Source: Lyophyllum atratum (lineage: Eukaryota; Basidiomycota; Agaricomycetes; Agaricales; Lyophyllaceae). From it: 64,000 nt of DNA. Positions 17,375-29,930 of the stretch are shown here, in pieces. The stretch covers positions 372,001 to 436,000 of the forward strand of contig JACGCN010000025.1 in NCBI GenBank assembly GCA_014905825.1, in the 5' to 3' direction. The notes below the pieces were generated by a model. The model was not told the DNA's origin and did not search any database. It worked only from the letters and a program-made list of their open reading frames with translations. A program made the translations under genes and the position numbers. Position 1 is the stretch's first letter. Each line of letters opens with the position of its first letter.

Positions 17375-20300
17375 ATGTCACCTCTGGGGTACGTTCATGG
17401 GGTCTCTCCGGCTTTTTATTCAACTCAATATCTCCTAGTCCTGGCCAAAAGCCCGATCTTCCCCCCACAACTTATTCATCCAGGCAGTATAGCCACCTTC
17501 CGACGCCACAGAGGTACGAGCGAAGTCATGTCAGATCCTCCTTACCTTGTGTAACCTAATTTCTCAATTCACGGCAGTCCGAATAATTTTGGGCACTATT
17601 TACCAAACTCTTCGTATACTCCAGGGTCCCCGATCTCCCACAGGTTTGTCCTTTCCACCTCCTGTTAACATTGGCCAACAACTAAAAACGGGCTCGTAGT
17701 TCTCAGGGTTCATACGCACTTCTTGCATCGAACTTAGGTGGGCCACGGCTTCCTGACCAAAGGGCGTGCGTACTCTCGATACACTATCGTCCATCTTAAA
17801 CCGACCTTGTCTTGCCTCAGAATCATCGAAGAGGGAAGCGGCGGTATAACTTCTCAGCAGACGGCTACCCCTGAATCGAGGTGGGCTTCACACACAATTA
17901 TCGCCCTGCTCCGCTCATCATAACGTCGAAACAGTCCATTCGCTCGAACGAACCCTCGCTACACGAACCCTGTGACGCCCAAATACAAGTATGTTTCTTC
18001 TGCAGAATGCAGGCACCGTCTTGAATATGTATTGGTCTAGTCGATCTCCTTTTGACATGGAAACCGCGATGCCGAAGGGCAAGCATACGTAGTAAGTTGT
18101 CCAGCCACGTTAATCTTGTTTTTCTGAACGTTCTCTGTTAGCGCGCCATTCGAAACCCCAATGTCTTCCTCTTCACTTGCTCCAGCACACCGCATCTCCT
18201 CCCCAGTTTCTTCTCCGTCGGAATCCCGCTCTTCCCGCCTATCGTCTCCCTTCATGGCAAAGCTGTCCATTGCCGAACCCAATCTCAAATCAAAGTCCAC
18301 AATTCGATCCCGACCTCAATCACACACTCCAGAACCTCATACTATGCAGGTCGACGACGTATTTTCTCCCTCTGCCATTGCCACCACTCGACATTCGTCC
18401 AGTTCCAGTCCGCCGTCTGTATCGCCTCCCATACCCGCTGCAGGAGGCGAGATGGAACGTATCCGCCAATCTATGATGCAGGACCGGTTAGCCCACTTTC
18501 AAGAGGCTGAAAGCCGGCGGCCAGAGTACTTGAAACGAGCAAAGCGGACTCTTTCAGAACCGGACCCGATCGCCCTTGCAGAGGGTGAGAGTATGAGAGA
18601 GAAAGAGCCGGAAGCACTCGTTGGTATCATGGAAAGTCCGATGAAAGGAAGAAGGTTGAAGCTGTTTCAAGAGACGTCAGAGGAAAGTTTTGAAGAGAGT
18701 CTGATGGCCGGTGGATATGGTCGCTATGTAAGATCAAGTTACTTTCATTTTCACCTGGTGATTAGTCCGATTTAACGTCCGCGTCTCACAGAGAACTGCT
18801 GATTGGGTCCGCCAACCACAGCCAATTCTGCTGGCGACTCCTGGATCTGCAGGACCCTCGAATATCATATCAGCACTTGAACAGGCTGAGGAGCCGGCTC
18901 CACCGACGGAGAGAGAAATCAAGAAACGCAAGAGACTAGCCGCCTTTAGTGAGCGGACTTACACTGATGGCCCCACAACGAAGCTGCATCCAGTAGAGCT
19001 GGAAGGTCGTGGACGTGTTCTCTTGGACCTCCCTGCTGAAGGAGAGGATGTTTCTGTGATGGAAGGCGGGCCTCCGAAGAAGAAAGGCGGTACGCGACGA
19101 AAGAAGAAAGGGGAGTTAACCGCAAGAGAGAAGAAAGCTCTCGCTCTCGCGGCTGCGGCGGCAGGAGATCTCTCGGAAAAGCCAAATTGGCCGGATGCTG
19201 AGTTCCCATGGCGGCTGAGGACTGAAGAGCGGGCGGAGGAGCTTAAGGCGGAAGAAACAGAAAAGATGAAGTGGATAGAGAGGTTTCTGGATCGTGATTC
19301 GGATGATGAGGAGGACGATGGAGTCATGGCAGGTGGACACAAGGATCCTTGGGGGGTGTTCAGCGATGATGCACCGCCTGCAAGAGGCCGTGGCAAGATG
19401 GTTCCACTTCCTGAAAATCCTGGCCGAAACCCTCATCTGCGGAAGAGAAGCGCATTCTTCCCTAGTGATCCCGCGGATGCGCGTGCAGCCTTAATGTCAA
19501 AGAAGAGCGTTCGAACATTGTCTTATCGGCAGCAGAAGAGACAAAGGCAGCAGGCTGAGGATGAGAGTGACGAAGAGATCCTGTGCGTCTGCAATGGGAG
19601 GGACGACGGACGGGAACTGGTGCAGTGCGATGGGTGCGAGACCTGGTATCATCTGCAGTGCATAGGGATCAAAGATATCGCGCAGTTGGGTAAGGAGGAG
19701 GACCCGTGGTTCTGCCGCGTATGCAAGTCTCGTGGATCGCCCTTCTCGGAACCAGAATTGTCAAGTGAGCCGACGTTCGTTCCTACCGATGATCGACCAC
19801 GCGTGAGCCCTTCGTATGATGCGCCGTTCTTTCAACCATCATCTCTGCAAGACTCGCCCATGGCTTGGCACCCACCGACAATGCCGCGGACACCAACACG
19901 AAACCGGGATGCTGGATATGACCCCGGATTATCTTCTGGGTCATCCTGGGTGGAGTCATCGAGGCCTAGACCATCGACTCCTCAATATCCTGCGCACGGA
20001 GTTAGGGTGTACACCACAAGTACACCTGGTTCTTTCGACAACTACAACCATCCATACGACGAATCACCGTTTGACCCCACCTCCACTCCTTCCCGAGGAA
20101 TCAGGTTTGGCGCTCCTTTTGCAACGCCGAAGAACAATGTTTGGGCGTCGCGAGCGAATGGCCTTTTTCAGACTCCATCGAAGGCTACTAGTGGACGTAG
20201 CTTGCCGAATAGGACTTTTGGAGGTCCTGGAACGCTTTCCTCAGCCCTGGACGATAGTAGTGGTGGACATAATGGTGGATTGGTGTATGAGCGGACTTAC

Positions 20301-20486
20301 CCTGATGAAGACTCACCCATCAGACGCGTAGGCGGTGGTGGCGGTCCAAAGGCGCGACGTATCATGGATTCACCATTAGCATCGCGTTCAACCATGTCTA
20401 TATCCCACCATCTAGAGGAGTCGCCAATCATGCGCTATAACGACATTGAAAGGCGTCACGATCTGGGTTATGGCTCCATGCAATGA
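17375..20486 (+). CDS. PHD-finger protein with Ser/Pro-rich N-terminus
   Basis: Nine exons reconstruct in frame (17375-17388, 17439-17513, 17578-17643, 17700-17765, 17821-17880, 17935-17988, 18041-18091, 18142-18727, 18792-20486) to 888 aa. The first seven exons are only 14-75 nt each and encode a Pro/Ser/Tyr-rich stretch starting MSPLGPGQKPDLPPTTYSS. A basic region with KKKGGTRRKKKGE lies around 19.08 kb. A C4HC3 PHD finger lies at about 19.58-19.73 kb: ILCVCNGRDDGRELVQCDGC, then ETWYHLQCIGI and WFCRVCKS. The remainder is disordered. PHD fingers read histone H3 tail modifications, so a nuclear chromatin role is likely; the complex is not identifiable. A shorter model starting at 18161 is possible, but the upstream exons keep frame across six splice junctions. 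Confidence 0.85.
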
Positions 20487-20996
20487 AGGTGCATTGCTCG
20501 TTTTATGAAGTTTCGCCGGTTCCTGACATCTGATATGCATCTTAGAAAGTGTTGATTGGTACTTTATTTAGTGCCCTTCAATCCAGGGAATATCTGAACA
20601 TACGGACCTTCTCGGGGCCCCGACGTGCGTTGTACATTTTATCGCCTGGTCTTGGGATACCTTCCTTTGTCTTCCCATTCTGCTACTGGTACTGATAGTT
20701 CGTATACACTATGATATTGCATAGGCTGGATAGTTTGTACACTCATCAATGAAATAAATAGCTTACCTTGCCCACGTCACTCGGTCGTGGTCGAAGAGCG
20801 TACATGTGAGTGTCACGATTCGTGACGCGACGCGAAGTGTGACACATCTTGGACATTGGCAAACGTTTCAACAGAACGGCGACGGCGACCTACGGCTCGA
20901 AGCTTGAACCTTTACTACTGCTACCGCTACTGCGACATGCAACTTTCCTCGATCTACAGCGATTGACTTGCGACTGGGAGATTGCCTACGTTCTAC
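20487..20996. other. Intergenic
   Basis: About 510 bp between the PHD gene stop and the first ATG of the Mei4-like gene. No coding content is recognised. It probably holds the 3' UTR and promoter. Confidence 0.4.
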
Positions 20997-23253
20997 ATGG
21001 CCTCTAACAGTGATCGAATTCGCCTGGCAATTGTCCGTTGAATCCATGCCTGGGGAGGCCTGGGGTCGTAGCTGATCTCGAATCATTTTATTTTCGCAAG
21101 GCTCTTTCCGCGTTAAAATTCAAACCTAAGTTCCAGTCGTGTTCAGGTGAGTACAGCATCTAGAATATTTTCGTTGACACTAATGGAGCATAGCATATGT
21201 CCTGGAACTGCGGTCAAAGTTTCCGGCTTCATCTCCAGACACCTCCAACAACTCGTGGCGGACTCTTGCGCTTTCATTAGAACATGACTTTGCGACACTC
21301 AAGGGAAAATATGAGGCCGAGCAGATAAGTATGTTTGCCATCCATTCTAGTAATTGCTGTCTATCTCTGAGTCGATTTAATGGGCGTTATCGAAGGGTCT
21401 CTTGCTTTGGAAAATGCGTTGTCCGCGCCCTCCGAAGCTATGCCAAACTCTAGTTCGGAGCAACCTGCGCCCGCGAAGAAAAGGTTGAAGAAGAAACCGA
21501 TACTATCTTCCATAGCCTCTAGCTCCCATAAACAACCAGAAGTGCCCCACAGAGACTTGAAATCCATCCTGGAAGAACTTTCCGTCCTACCAGGAATAGG
21601 TATATCCAGGCTTCCACCCTCGCATTCTCTGTTCTCAAGTCTGGACAACTTTGTTCGGCTGATGTCATTGCCTGAGGTCCAGATGGAGTTGCTTCTATCT
21701 GTTACTCATCGCATAGTGCAAGCCGTTGCGCTAAGTGTTAGCAGCATCACAATTCCGCCAACTCCAAATATTCCTTCAGATCCCGACACTTTGGAATGTC
21801 TGGGACGTGCCTTACATCATGTTCTGAAAGTCGCCTTACCCTTGCTCGGATCAGGAACACAGGAGTCAGCTGAGCCTCAGTCTGTCATTACACTGTTGGA
21901 AAGAACGACAACACTTGTCTTGAATCCACTAATCCATGCGTTTAGTCGCAGATCTGAGACGTACCTCGACTCCTTGTTTCTCTCTTGCCCCGGCGGTGTC
22001 AGCGCCACCACCTCTTCCACCGCGGCGGGAGGCCTGAAGCCGCCGGTGGCTCCACATGGACCCCTTCCGGTTGACGTCCGCACAGACATACTATCCCTCT
22101 TCAGGATGATCTTTTGTTTTCTTGATGGACAAATCCAATCATCTTCGACGCTTGCTAAACCATCTTTGGTATCACATACCTTGCGGGCCTCATTGATCTT
22201 GGAAACTGTGCGGGAGATCGACCGGCTTTTGTCTGCTGCTCCAACGATAGGCTCCTCCGACCCTAATCGTGGCGTTGGCATTGACACCAAACAATACCAC
22301 CGACTGCGACCTGAACGTGTGAAGAAGCTTGCGATGAAAGACTCACTTTGGTTTCTGTGTACTGTCCTTCATATCCTGTTTGGCGAATTTTCCAGCGCAG
22401 GTTCCCTCGCGTCGCAGCCAGTGACTGTTTCAATCATACCTGGGAGAAGGGACGAGCGTAACTCCGAGAGAGAAACGGGCGACGCGGCGGTAGATCGGAA
22501 GGTCGATGTTCTTCAGGGTAAAGAAAGGCGGCTATTGAGCGAGGGAGTATCGGATGCTCTTGTTAGGCTCCTTACACGATGCAAGAGGCCGGCGTTGACA
22601 ACTTTACATCAAACTCAAGCTCAAAGTTTTCCAGCATCTGAGCTTGGGATCGAGGGGCAGCAGGCAGCAAATTCGGCGGACGGAGCAGATAAAGAGAAGC
22701 GGGCAATAGCACTGAGAGGTAACGAAGAATGGAGCAATCTCGAAGTGCCTTTCCGTGTTCTAGGATATGGGGATAAGGGCAGGGATGAAGACCGTGGGGA
22801 TGGGCATGATGGCAAGAGGATTGACGTGGGTGTCGAGATTGATGTTGAGGCTGTTGTCGATGCCGCCGGACAGCTCAGACAAGACAGCGGCAGTGACCAG
22901 GGCGGCGCTTCGCTGCCGCAGGGTGCCTCCGAGGTACGCGACGAATTTCGTCATGATAAGCCGTTCGAGCTAGACGAGGTTGAATATGGGATGCTGCTTG
23001 GGGTTATGGAGCGTTATTGGGTCTGGAGTAAGTATTGGGAACTGTAAGCGCCTAAGTAGAAGTTGATATTCGTTACTTAGGCTGTCAAACATGTTGGGCT
23101 CATCTAGCATTGACGTTACCTGCTTTGGTGAGTGCATGCGAGGGGAAGGTAGGAAGACTGCACGTGAATACGTCCCGGCTAATGGATATCTGCGCGATGC
23201 GCCACTCCTTATGGCTACATGCTTCATCCTTTTAGGTGGCTGAGGGGATGTGA
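20997..23253 (+). CDS. Candidate Mei4/Rec24-like meiotic recombination protein
   Basis: Six exons fit in frame (20997-21032, 21101-21146, 21194-21328, 21396-23027, 23081-23127, 23236-23253) to 637 aa. The joined N-terminus reads DRIRLAIALSALKFKPKF, followed shortly by SWRTLALSLEHDFATLKGKY. This resembles the Mei4 family pattern of an LALA-type helix ending in KP followed by a W-x-LE-x-L-x-L helix. The rest is divergent, with tryptophan-rich segments at the C-terminus (MERYWVWSCQTCWAHLAL). Mei4 works with Rec114 in meiotic double-strand-break formation. The assignment rests on a short N-terminal pattern and is tentative. The first exon has a weak GTCCGT donor. If the match fails, the gene is a real but unknown basidiomycete protein. 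Confidence 0.5.
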
Positions 23254-26200
23254 AGAAGGGCGTCAATGTACGCCATCTACACGCGGTGATATCGGGGGCT
23301 CAAGTAAGACGAGAACTGATAGGTAGGTTGTGCAGATCTATGGCGACGACATCGACACTCTCCTCCTAACTGCTCGAAGGAGAACCAAATACGCTTGCGG
23401 ATTCTGGCGGTTTGATGTACATAGATGATGCTGGGAACGTTTTCAACTGCTCAGCCTTCTACCGGCATATTTGGAGGGCGCTCGCTGTCTATACTTTTTC
23501 GGCCTCATCACAACGTGATGTTCAACGTTATCAATGCTGGCATCGAGGTTCACTTGCTGAGAAAAGATGTGATCCTTCACCCTCGGACGTCGAAGCGACT
23601 CTATTCAAAACCATGTCCTGCAATTTGAGTATATGAGCGAAACAGCATCAATAACCAGTCTCGACGTTAATGTAAAGTTAATCTGAACCCAAATGTCAAC
23701 TAGCGAGGAAGTTCATGGCTTATGCCAAATTCCAATTGTTATTGAGAACTCCATACGACGACATGAAGCGTATCAACACATTCCATGGCTGGTAACAAGG
23801 CACATTATTGACACATGCCGTCACTCGTGGATGTTTCCAGGCTTCCACTTTTATTCTCCCCGTTCATGGTGACTTGTCAATGTCTGTACTTTAGGCCGAT
23901 ATGTAAGATTGTCAAATTTGTGTACAACTCCACCCGTGTAAGTCAAAGCCTCTTCAATGGCGCTTAACCTTATCAAGTAGAAAGGCCGGGGTAAAATTAA
24001 CATGATCTCGGAGTTCATCATCCCCCACATTCCCAACTTGCTCGTTGAAGATCAGCGTCCTTGTACACCTGAAGGTCAATCAATGCCTAGAGAAACATCG
24101 TATGATCATGATCAAGCCTTCAAGTTTGCGTCTAGAAGTCACTTTCCGCAGGAAAAAATTCTCAAAGGTTCTAGTTTCGCTGCTGAGGATTAATTCATTC
24201 GTGAGGAAAGGAAGGGGTAACAGGGGGTAACCTTGCTTGGCTCTCAACAGACTGCACGCCGATTAACGTTCTATTAACTTTGCTCGGCGAAGTAACTTCA
24301 TCTCTACTTAACAGAAGGGCGACCAGAAAACACACTCTAGCACCCTCGAAAATGGCCAACAGCCCTGTACCACGAGAAGGATCTACAAGAAGCCCGACTC
24401 GGATGATGTACATGTACCCTTGAAGGGCCACCCCATCCTTGCAAACTCTAAATTTATGAGGCCCGTTGACATGGCCTGGATGGACCTCCCTTCAAGGTCA
24501 GCCGATGTGCTACTGAAATACACGAGCGTGGAGTGAAAGCACGAACAGATGCGATGCGATTCACGCCCTAGAATCAATCCATCGATTAGCCCTTGTAGCG
24601 CTGTTGGGACCCTGAACAACACCCAAACATAGCCCTCGAAGAGACTTCTTGCTTGATTCCGATGGATGGGAAGATAGGCCTTCTACAGCGAGATCGATAA
24701 GCAAGCGAGAGCTCCCCGTGACGGGCTCATAAACAGATGGGTCCCCGTTTTGAGCTTCGTCTTCCTATGTTCGAAGATCGTCTCTCTACATTGTTGCTCA
24801 ACCGAGCTGGGACGCATCCCCTTGGACACAAGGAGCTGCCGATGGATGTGGAAGTGGGGGTTGCAATGTCCTGATGATGTGCAGATGCCCTCTACACATA
24901 GGACGGGGCCACATGACAGGACACGCAGGCTAGGTGCATGTTGTCGGAGGTGATCAGGCAATCAGCTTCTGTTGTGGAATTTCCTGGAATTCATGGTCGT
25001 AAGACTGAGGACCGACCGCCGAAGACGACTATGGTGATCGACGTGGTCACTCTCTTCTAAGGCGCAAAAGGCTCCGGCACGCATGCATTGAGATGCGCTG
25101 AAGTCGAACAGAAGTCCGGGCACCTCGGGTCGGTCCTGGGTGAGCATTGCATTGATTACGAAGTTGTTTTTGCAAGCGTATGATGACTGGCAGAAGCTAT
25201 TACAGTGAATGCGAGTCGTATGATTTGCGCGGCTAAAACCACCACAAAATGGCTCAGGTACAATGCAGCATCCCGGCTTCGTGACCCGCTTGTAATTTTA
25301 TGCCTCCTTACGCCGAGGCGCACCGAGGCGCAGAATGGTTCCGTCCCAATTGCAAAGCAAGCTTACCAAGTAGCAAGCATAGCACCGGTAATGAGACTGC
25401 AGACACACCCGAGCTCACAGCCTCTCACAGCCCGCCCCGACGCAGAATTACAATTTAGCCTCCCGGCACCGACCGCTTTCCGTGGAGTCGCGGATGACGT
25501 GAATGCCAGCAAAAACTGCGGTATTGCTAAGTTCCAGTAGGTTCTCCAGCATTAGTTCATAGTGACATATGCGCCCCATCGACCACCGGAGCATATCCAA
25601 CGCCTAGGTGGCCATAACCGCGAAGCACGCGTCAGCGATGTGTCCCATGCCCCCAGGTTGCCCCAAAGTTTCCGCAAAGTAGCCAACAGTACCCACCACA
25701 AATCGATCGGCCGCGCTCATCTGAAAAAGGCAGCGACCGCCTCGGCGGTCGCGGTCAGGATCGGGCGGGGATCGAGATATTTTGCTTTTTGCAAATTCGT
25801 TTCGACAATCCTCTCGAATTGGATTTTGGCGCGGCGCCATGTGGCGATCAGTCAATTAGTTATTGCGATCCAAGATGCGCCGGCATCTCATCCAGTTCAT
25901 GATACATGAGTACGCGAGCCTGGAAGAGAGAAGCTGACGGAGGGATCTACGCCTTCGTCGAGGGCCTCGAGGCTCGCGGGTCAGCCAGTTTAGTGACTTT
26001 CATCTTCCTATCATGCTGGGTCGACTGTTGGCTGCACATGAATTGGCATCTCGGATGTTCGAGCGCGAATGGGGCTCGGCTGGAGTATGGCAGCTGGGCC
26101 TTGGGATCCGCATGTGCCTCAAGTGGACTTGGGCTAGACTGTCGTAGACTGTCGTACTTGGAGTTGAAAATTACAGATATTTGATGCATGTCGTCTTCTC

Positions 26201-27825
26201 AGATGGGCGGTCAGCTGTGCCGGTGGTAAATAACGATTGGCTGATGAGTGCCCGTCGCAGGACAGTTGGAGCATAAGTAGTGGAGATTTCAAGTTGGAGT
26301 GGGTAAGTAAATGTCGGCTTTGTCGCGGGCTGGTCGCGGGGTATAGAAGGAGGAGAAAGGTGGATTTGGCTTCCAGCCAGAATCAACAACAAAGGGTATA
26401 CTTGAAGTTTGGAGCTCCTCAATCTGACATCTCCCCAACCCTGCCGAGACCTCCAAATATGCAGATGCAAAATGCAAACGGAGAAGGTCGAATGTATGTA
26501 AATGAAGGCTTCCTCGTAAAGACTTGTGCGGCGGTTCTGCCAGGGCAAGCTCCATCCAGCAGAGTTTGGCTCCGTCGACGGACGAGTAAGAAAACCAAGA
26601 AAGGTTAGCACCATACATGCATGGCGACCACTCCGTCGTCACCTATACCTCTCCGTCCTGCATTTGAACCGAAAAGAGAACAGGATTGAAATTGAACCTG
26701 ACGTTTTGAGGGTGGGTATGTCAGGGTAGATGGGTGGGCGTAGAGGGCGATACTTGTTATGGTGACATGGATCGACATGGATCGACATGCTTGACTGGAA
26801 CAGATTCTGCGGGCTTGTGAAGCTTGAATGACGGAGGCCTGTTGAGAGTTCAGCGCCGAGACGGGCGTGATGGAAGGAAATTTGGATGTGTCAGTGCAGC
26901 TGAGGCGTCCTGGCAATCATGATAGACAGCGGTGAACCCTGGTGAATGGCCTCTGTGGCGGCGGCATCCCTGTGGGGGGATGGGACAAGGATGAGGACGG
27001 GACGGCACTGGAGCTGCGGCATCCCTGGCCCATCCTTAACGAGGGAATAAAAAAAGGTATTGACAAAAAAAAATAGACATAGGGCTCGGGCCGAGAAGTG
27101 GGTGGTTTAGTAATAGCCACGCTGCCAAACACACGAAACCAGGTCAGGGGCATCGGTTGCCATATCGGTCGAGGAGGATGTTCCACGTGACAGCCGATTT
27201 TTCGTGGATCGATATTTGATGTTTGATGCGGACTTGATATGAGCCTGCGAGGTCGCGCAGGCCTAGGCAAGGGTTGTCAGGTTGCGCTAAGTACAGGCAG
27301 TTTTCATGTGGAAATGGCGCATGAACATTTGTGGCGTGTATTGCTGGCTGTGCAGAGAGCGATCCAGCGGAAGGCAAACGGAAAAGCACATGGAATTGCG
27401 GGCTGAGAGAGAGAAGTTCAGAGTTGGACAGGTATACGTGTTAATAATTCTGACGAGCCCGCGGGGGGGGTAGAAGTGGACGAATTGGATATAGTTGTTA
27501 CGATGTGTTTGGTGGTGGCCCTGACGGAAGTGGTTGTCAGGGAAGGACGAGCCCTTTGGAGGAGAGGAGGAGGAAGGAGGAGGAGGAACATCGGCCGGGG
27601 ATTGGACATGGATGGAGAACGAGCGCTGGCAGTCTGCAGAGGACTCGTGTGCTGGAGGGTGTGTTAATCCTCCGGCGGTTCTTCCGATGAATCGACGGAT
27701 GGGGACAGCGATCGGGATCTGAGATCTAAGCTGTCGATAATTCCCACACGGTTGGATTGGTGGCGAATATAACGATCGTGAAGTTACGAGTAGATGGATC
27801 CTGACCGAGGTTTCCCCCAGCAAAC
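23254..27825. other. Gene-poor 4.6 kb interval
   Basis: No open frame here gives recognisable protein content, and splice-consistent exon chains were not found. The stretch probably contains the 3' end of the Mei4-like gene and a long promoter of the FYVE gene, with possible non-coding transcription. Small structures seen: a 9-bp perfect inverted repeat with a 2-nt spacer at 25733-25752, and A-tracts near 27.05 kb. Confidence 0.4.
25733..25752. repeat. Perfect inverted repeat GCGACCGCC-TC-GGCGGTCGC
   Basis: Two 9-bp arms separated by TC form a near-perfect palindrome in an otherwise non-coding stretch. It contains CGG/CCG half-sites of the kind bound by fungal Zn2Cys6 regulators, but a binding role is only inference. 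It could also be a chance GC-rich palindrome. Confidence 0.5.
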
Positions 27826-29093
27826 ATGTCTGCTCTCTCCACTTCCCGTCCCCGTGGCCCCGTCGTCCTCATCCCCGACGACGTGCACGTCCCCCTCGCC
27901 ACGCCCGCCCCCGCTTCCCCCACCTGTAAGATCCCCCTAGCCGACACGCTTCCTCGCGCTTACCCGCCGTCGACAGCCTCTCCCGAGTCCTGCTACTCGC
28001 CCCTCCCATCACTTACACATAGCTCGCCCTCTTCATCGTCGTCCAGTATCCATAGTGTACCTGAACGCACCAACGAGCACCTCGCCATCCTCCTTCCCAA
28101 ACACCTGTGGAAGGTACATGGTCTCACCCGCCTCACCTTGACGCGTACTCAATCTATTTTTCAACAGCCCGACTCATTCGCATCCCGTTGCGACAACCTT
28201 TACTGCCCCGTCCGCTTCTCCGTCTTTGAGCGAAGACATGTGAGTGTACACAACGTCATAGGATCAACCCCGCCTGATCATCTCCCCCACAGCACTGTCG
28301 CAAATGCGGTGGAGTATTTTGCGCCTCTTGCACAAGTCGCTCCACTTCACTCCTCGACACATCAAATCTTTCATTCCTTCATCCCCCGCGAAACGTCCCC
28401 ATATCCTCTTTTGCATCCCCCATATCCCCGTTCAGCCCATGTCGTGTATGCGATGATTGCTGGGACCAAGTCCACGGCAACCCTACGACCCCCCGCACTC
28501 CAGATATCATCCGACCCACTCTCACCCGCATGCTCAGTTCGCCGATATCAATGCTGAAGTCACCTCTCTCGTCCTCCCCTGCCACTAGCGGCAACTCCTC
28601 CCTTGCGTCCAGCGCCGACGTACCCCGCAATATGGGCCAGCACCCTCTTGCCGCGTCTGAGACCATTTCTTTACTTGCGACCGCCGCTCCCCTTGCCCGG
28701 AAAACGCGCTCGCTGCGTACGGCTCCGAGCATATCCAGTCTCAACGGCCACCGCCGTTCAATTATTCGTGCCTCCCACCTCACCCTTCCTCCTGAGCTCG
28801 ATCGATCCTACGGCGAACTCGATGCTTATCCCCTTCGGCGCTCGAGTATCCTTTGCAAAGCCACCGGCGGTGGCCGTTGGGAGCCCAAGCAGGAGCCAGC
28901 ACTCATCGGCTACCGGCCTCCTGTGCCCGGTGGCAAGGCCCAGTATGAACTCGAAATGGAGCAACACGCACGCGAGGAACAAACCCGCAAGGAGAACCCC
29001 ATCGTTAAGGATGGGGACTTCCAATACCGCTTTACCCGTGAACCGGATAGCATGGTGATGGCCCGCAGCCCGTTCGCAATGTCGACCTTTTAA
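27826..29093 (+). CDS. FYVE zinc-finger protein
   Basis: Three exons (27826-28113, 28168-28239, 28293-29093), all in phase 0, give 386 aa. The FYVE domain spans both introns. It holds the W-x2-D type start (HLWKPDSFASRCDNLYC), then the basic signature FERRHHCRKCGGVFCASC and a last Cys pair in CRVCDDCW. This is the phosphatidylinositol-3-phosphate binding site, so the protein is expected on endosomal or vacuolar membranes. The remainder is Ser/Pro-rich without other domains. The protein ends MVMARSPFAMSTF. It is not Vps27 or Fab1, since VHS, UIM and kinase domains are missing, and it is much shorter than those families. Confidence 0.9.
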
Positions 29094-29930
29094 GGTCACG
29101 CTCGCCCTCCCGCCCCCTCGTCGTGGTTCGCAGACGCTCATTACACCTCAGCCTTGCCACACCTGCCTGCTCGCTCTCATCTGCTGTGATCCAGCCCGCA
29201 TCTGTTATTCTTATTACTGTATATTGCTTGACACTCCCCGTCCACGCTCCCTGGCCGTTGCATGGCCAGTTGTATTTCTATTCTACACGTCCGCCGTGAT
29301 CTAAAGGGCATGCGACGCGGTTGGAACCCCGTCATGGTTCCGCCTCACCGACGACATTAATACCCATCCATCCATCCATCCCGTCCTTCTTGTGCCCCAT
29401 TGTCCATATATACCACCATCAGGCTATTTTGCCTCATCCGCTGCCCGCCTTGCGTCCCAAAACCCTATGCGCCACCTCCATTAGTCCCGCTCTGGCCGGC
29501 CGCTTACAGCTTCCCCCAGCATCATACATTTACACTTTATACGTAGCTACTTACATCTACATGCTCGCTCTGCTGTCATCTCCCTTCCATTCCCCCCATG
29601 CATACTTAATTGGCCTGCTCTCATCCCGCGTCTATTGCTTCTCTGTCATCTCGCGCTGGGCCACCGAGCGCCGGACCCTTCTTGTACTCCTACCACGTAC
29701 ATATGTACCTAGAATCTCCCGTTACTGTTGTTGTGCTTTTCTGGTGTTGGGTTGTTGATTAATAGAACTCATCTGGTCGTTTTCTCCGTTAATTGCCCTT
29801 GTGAACTTGAAGTTGAACTTGAGGTCAACAGATTGAAAGAAATGCGCTCGCCCAAGCTCTTGCCAAACAGAACCACATAACGTTCCAATTTTTTGTTTTG
29901 GCGAAACGCGTCAAGGACTCTCTGCTCACG
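29094..29930. other. Intergenic between FYVE gene and mL38
   Basis: About 840 bp, rich in CT tracts and with a short CATC run near 29.37 kb. No protein content is recognised. It presumably includes the FYVE 3' UTR and the mL38 promoter. Confidence 0.4.

Noticed and set aside
24000..27800. Various 60-150 codon frames on both strands in the gene-poor interval
   Set aside because: There is no domain content, no consistent splice chains and no codon-like pattern; frames overlap each other on both strands.
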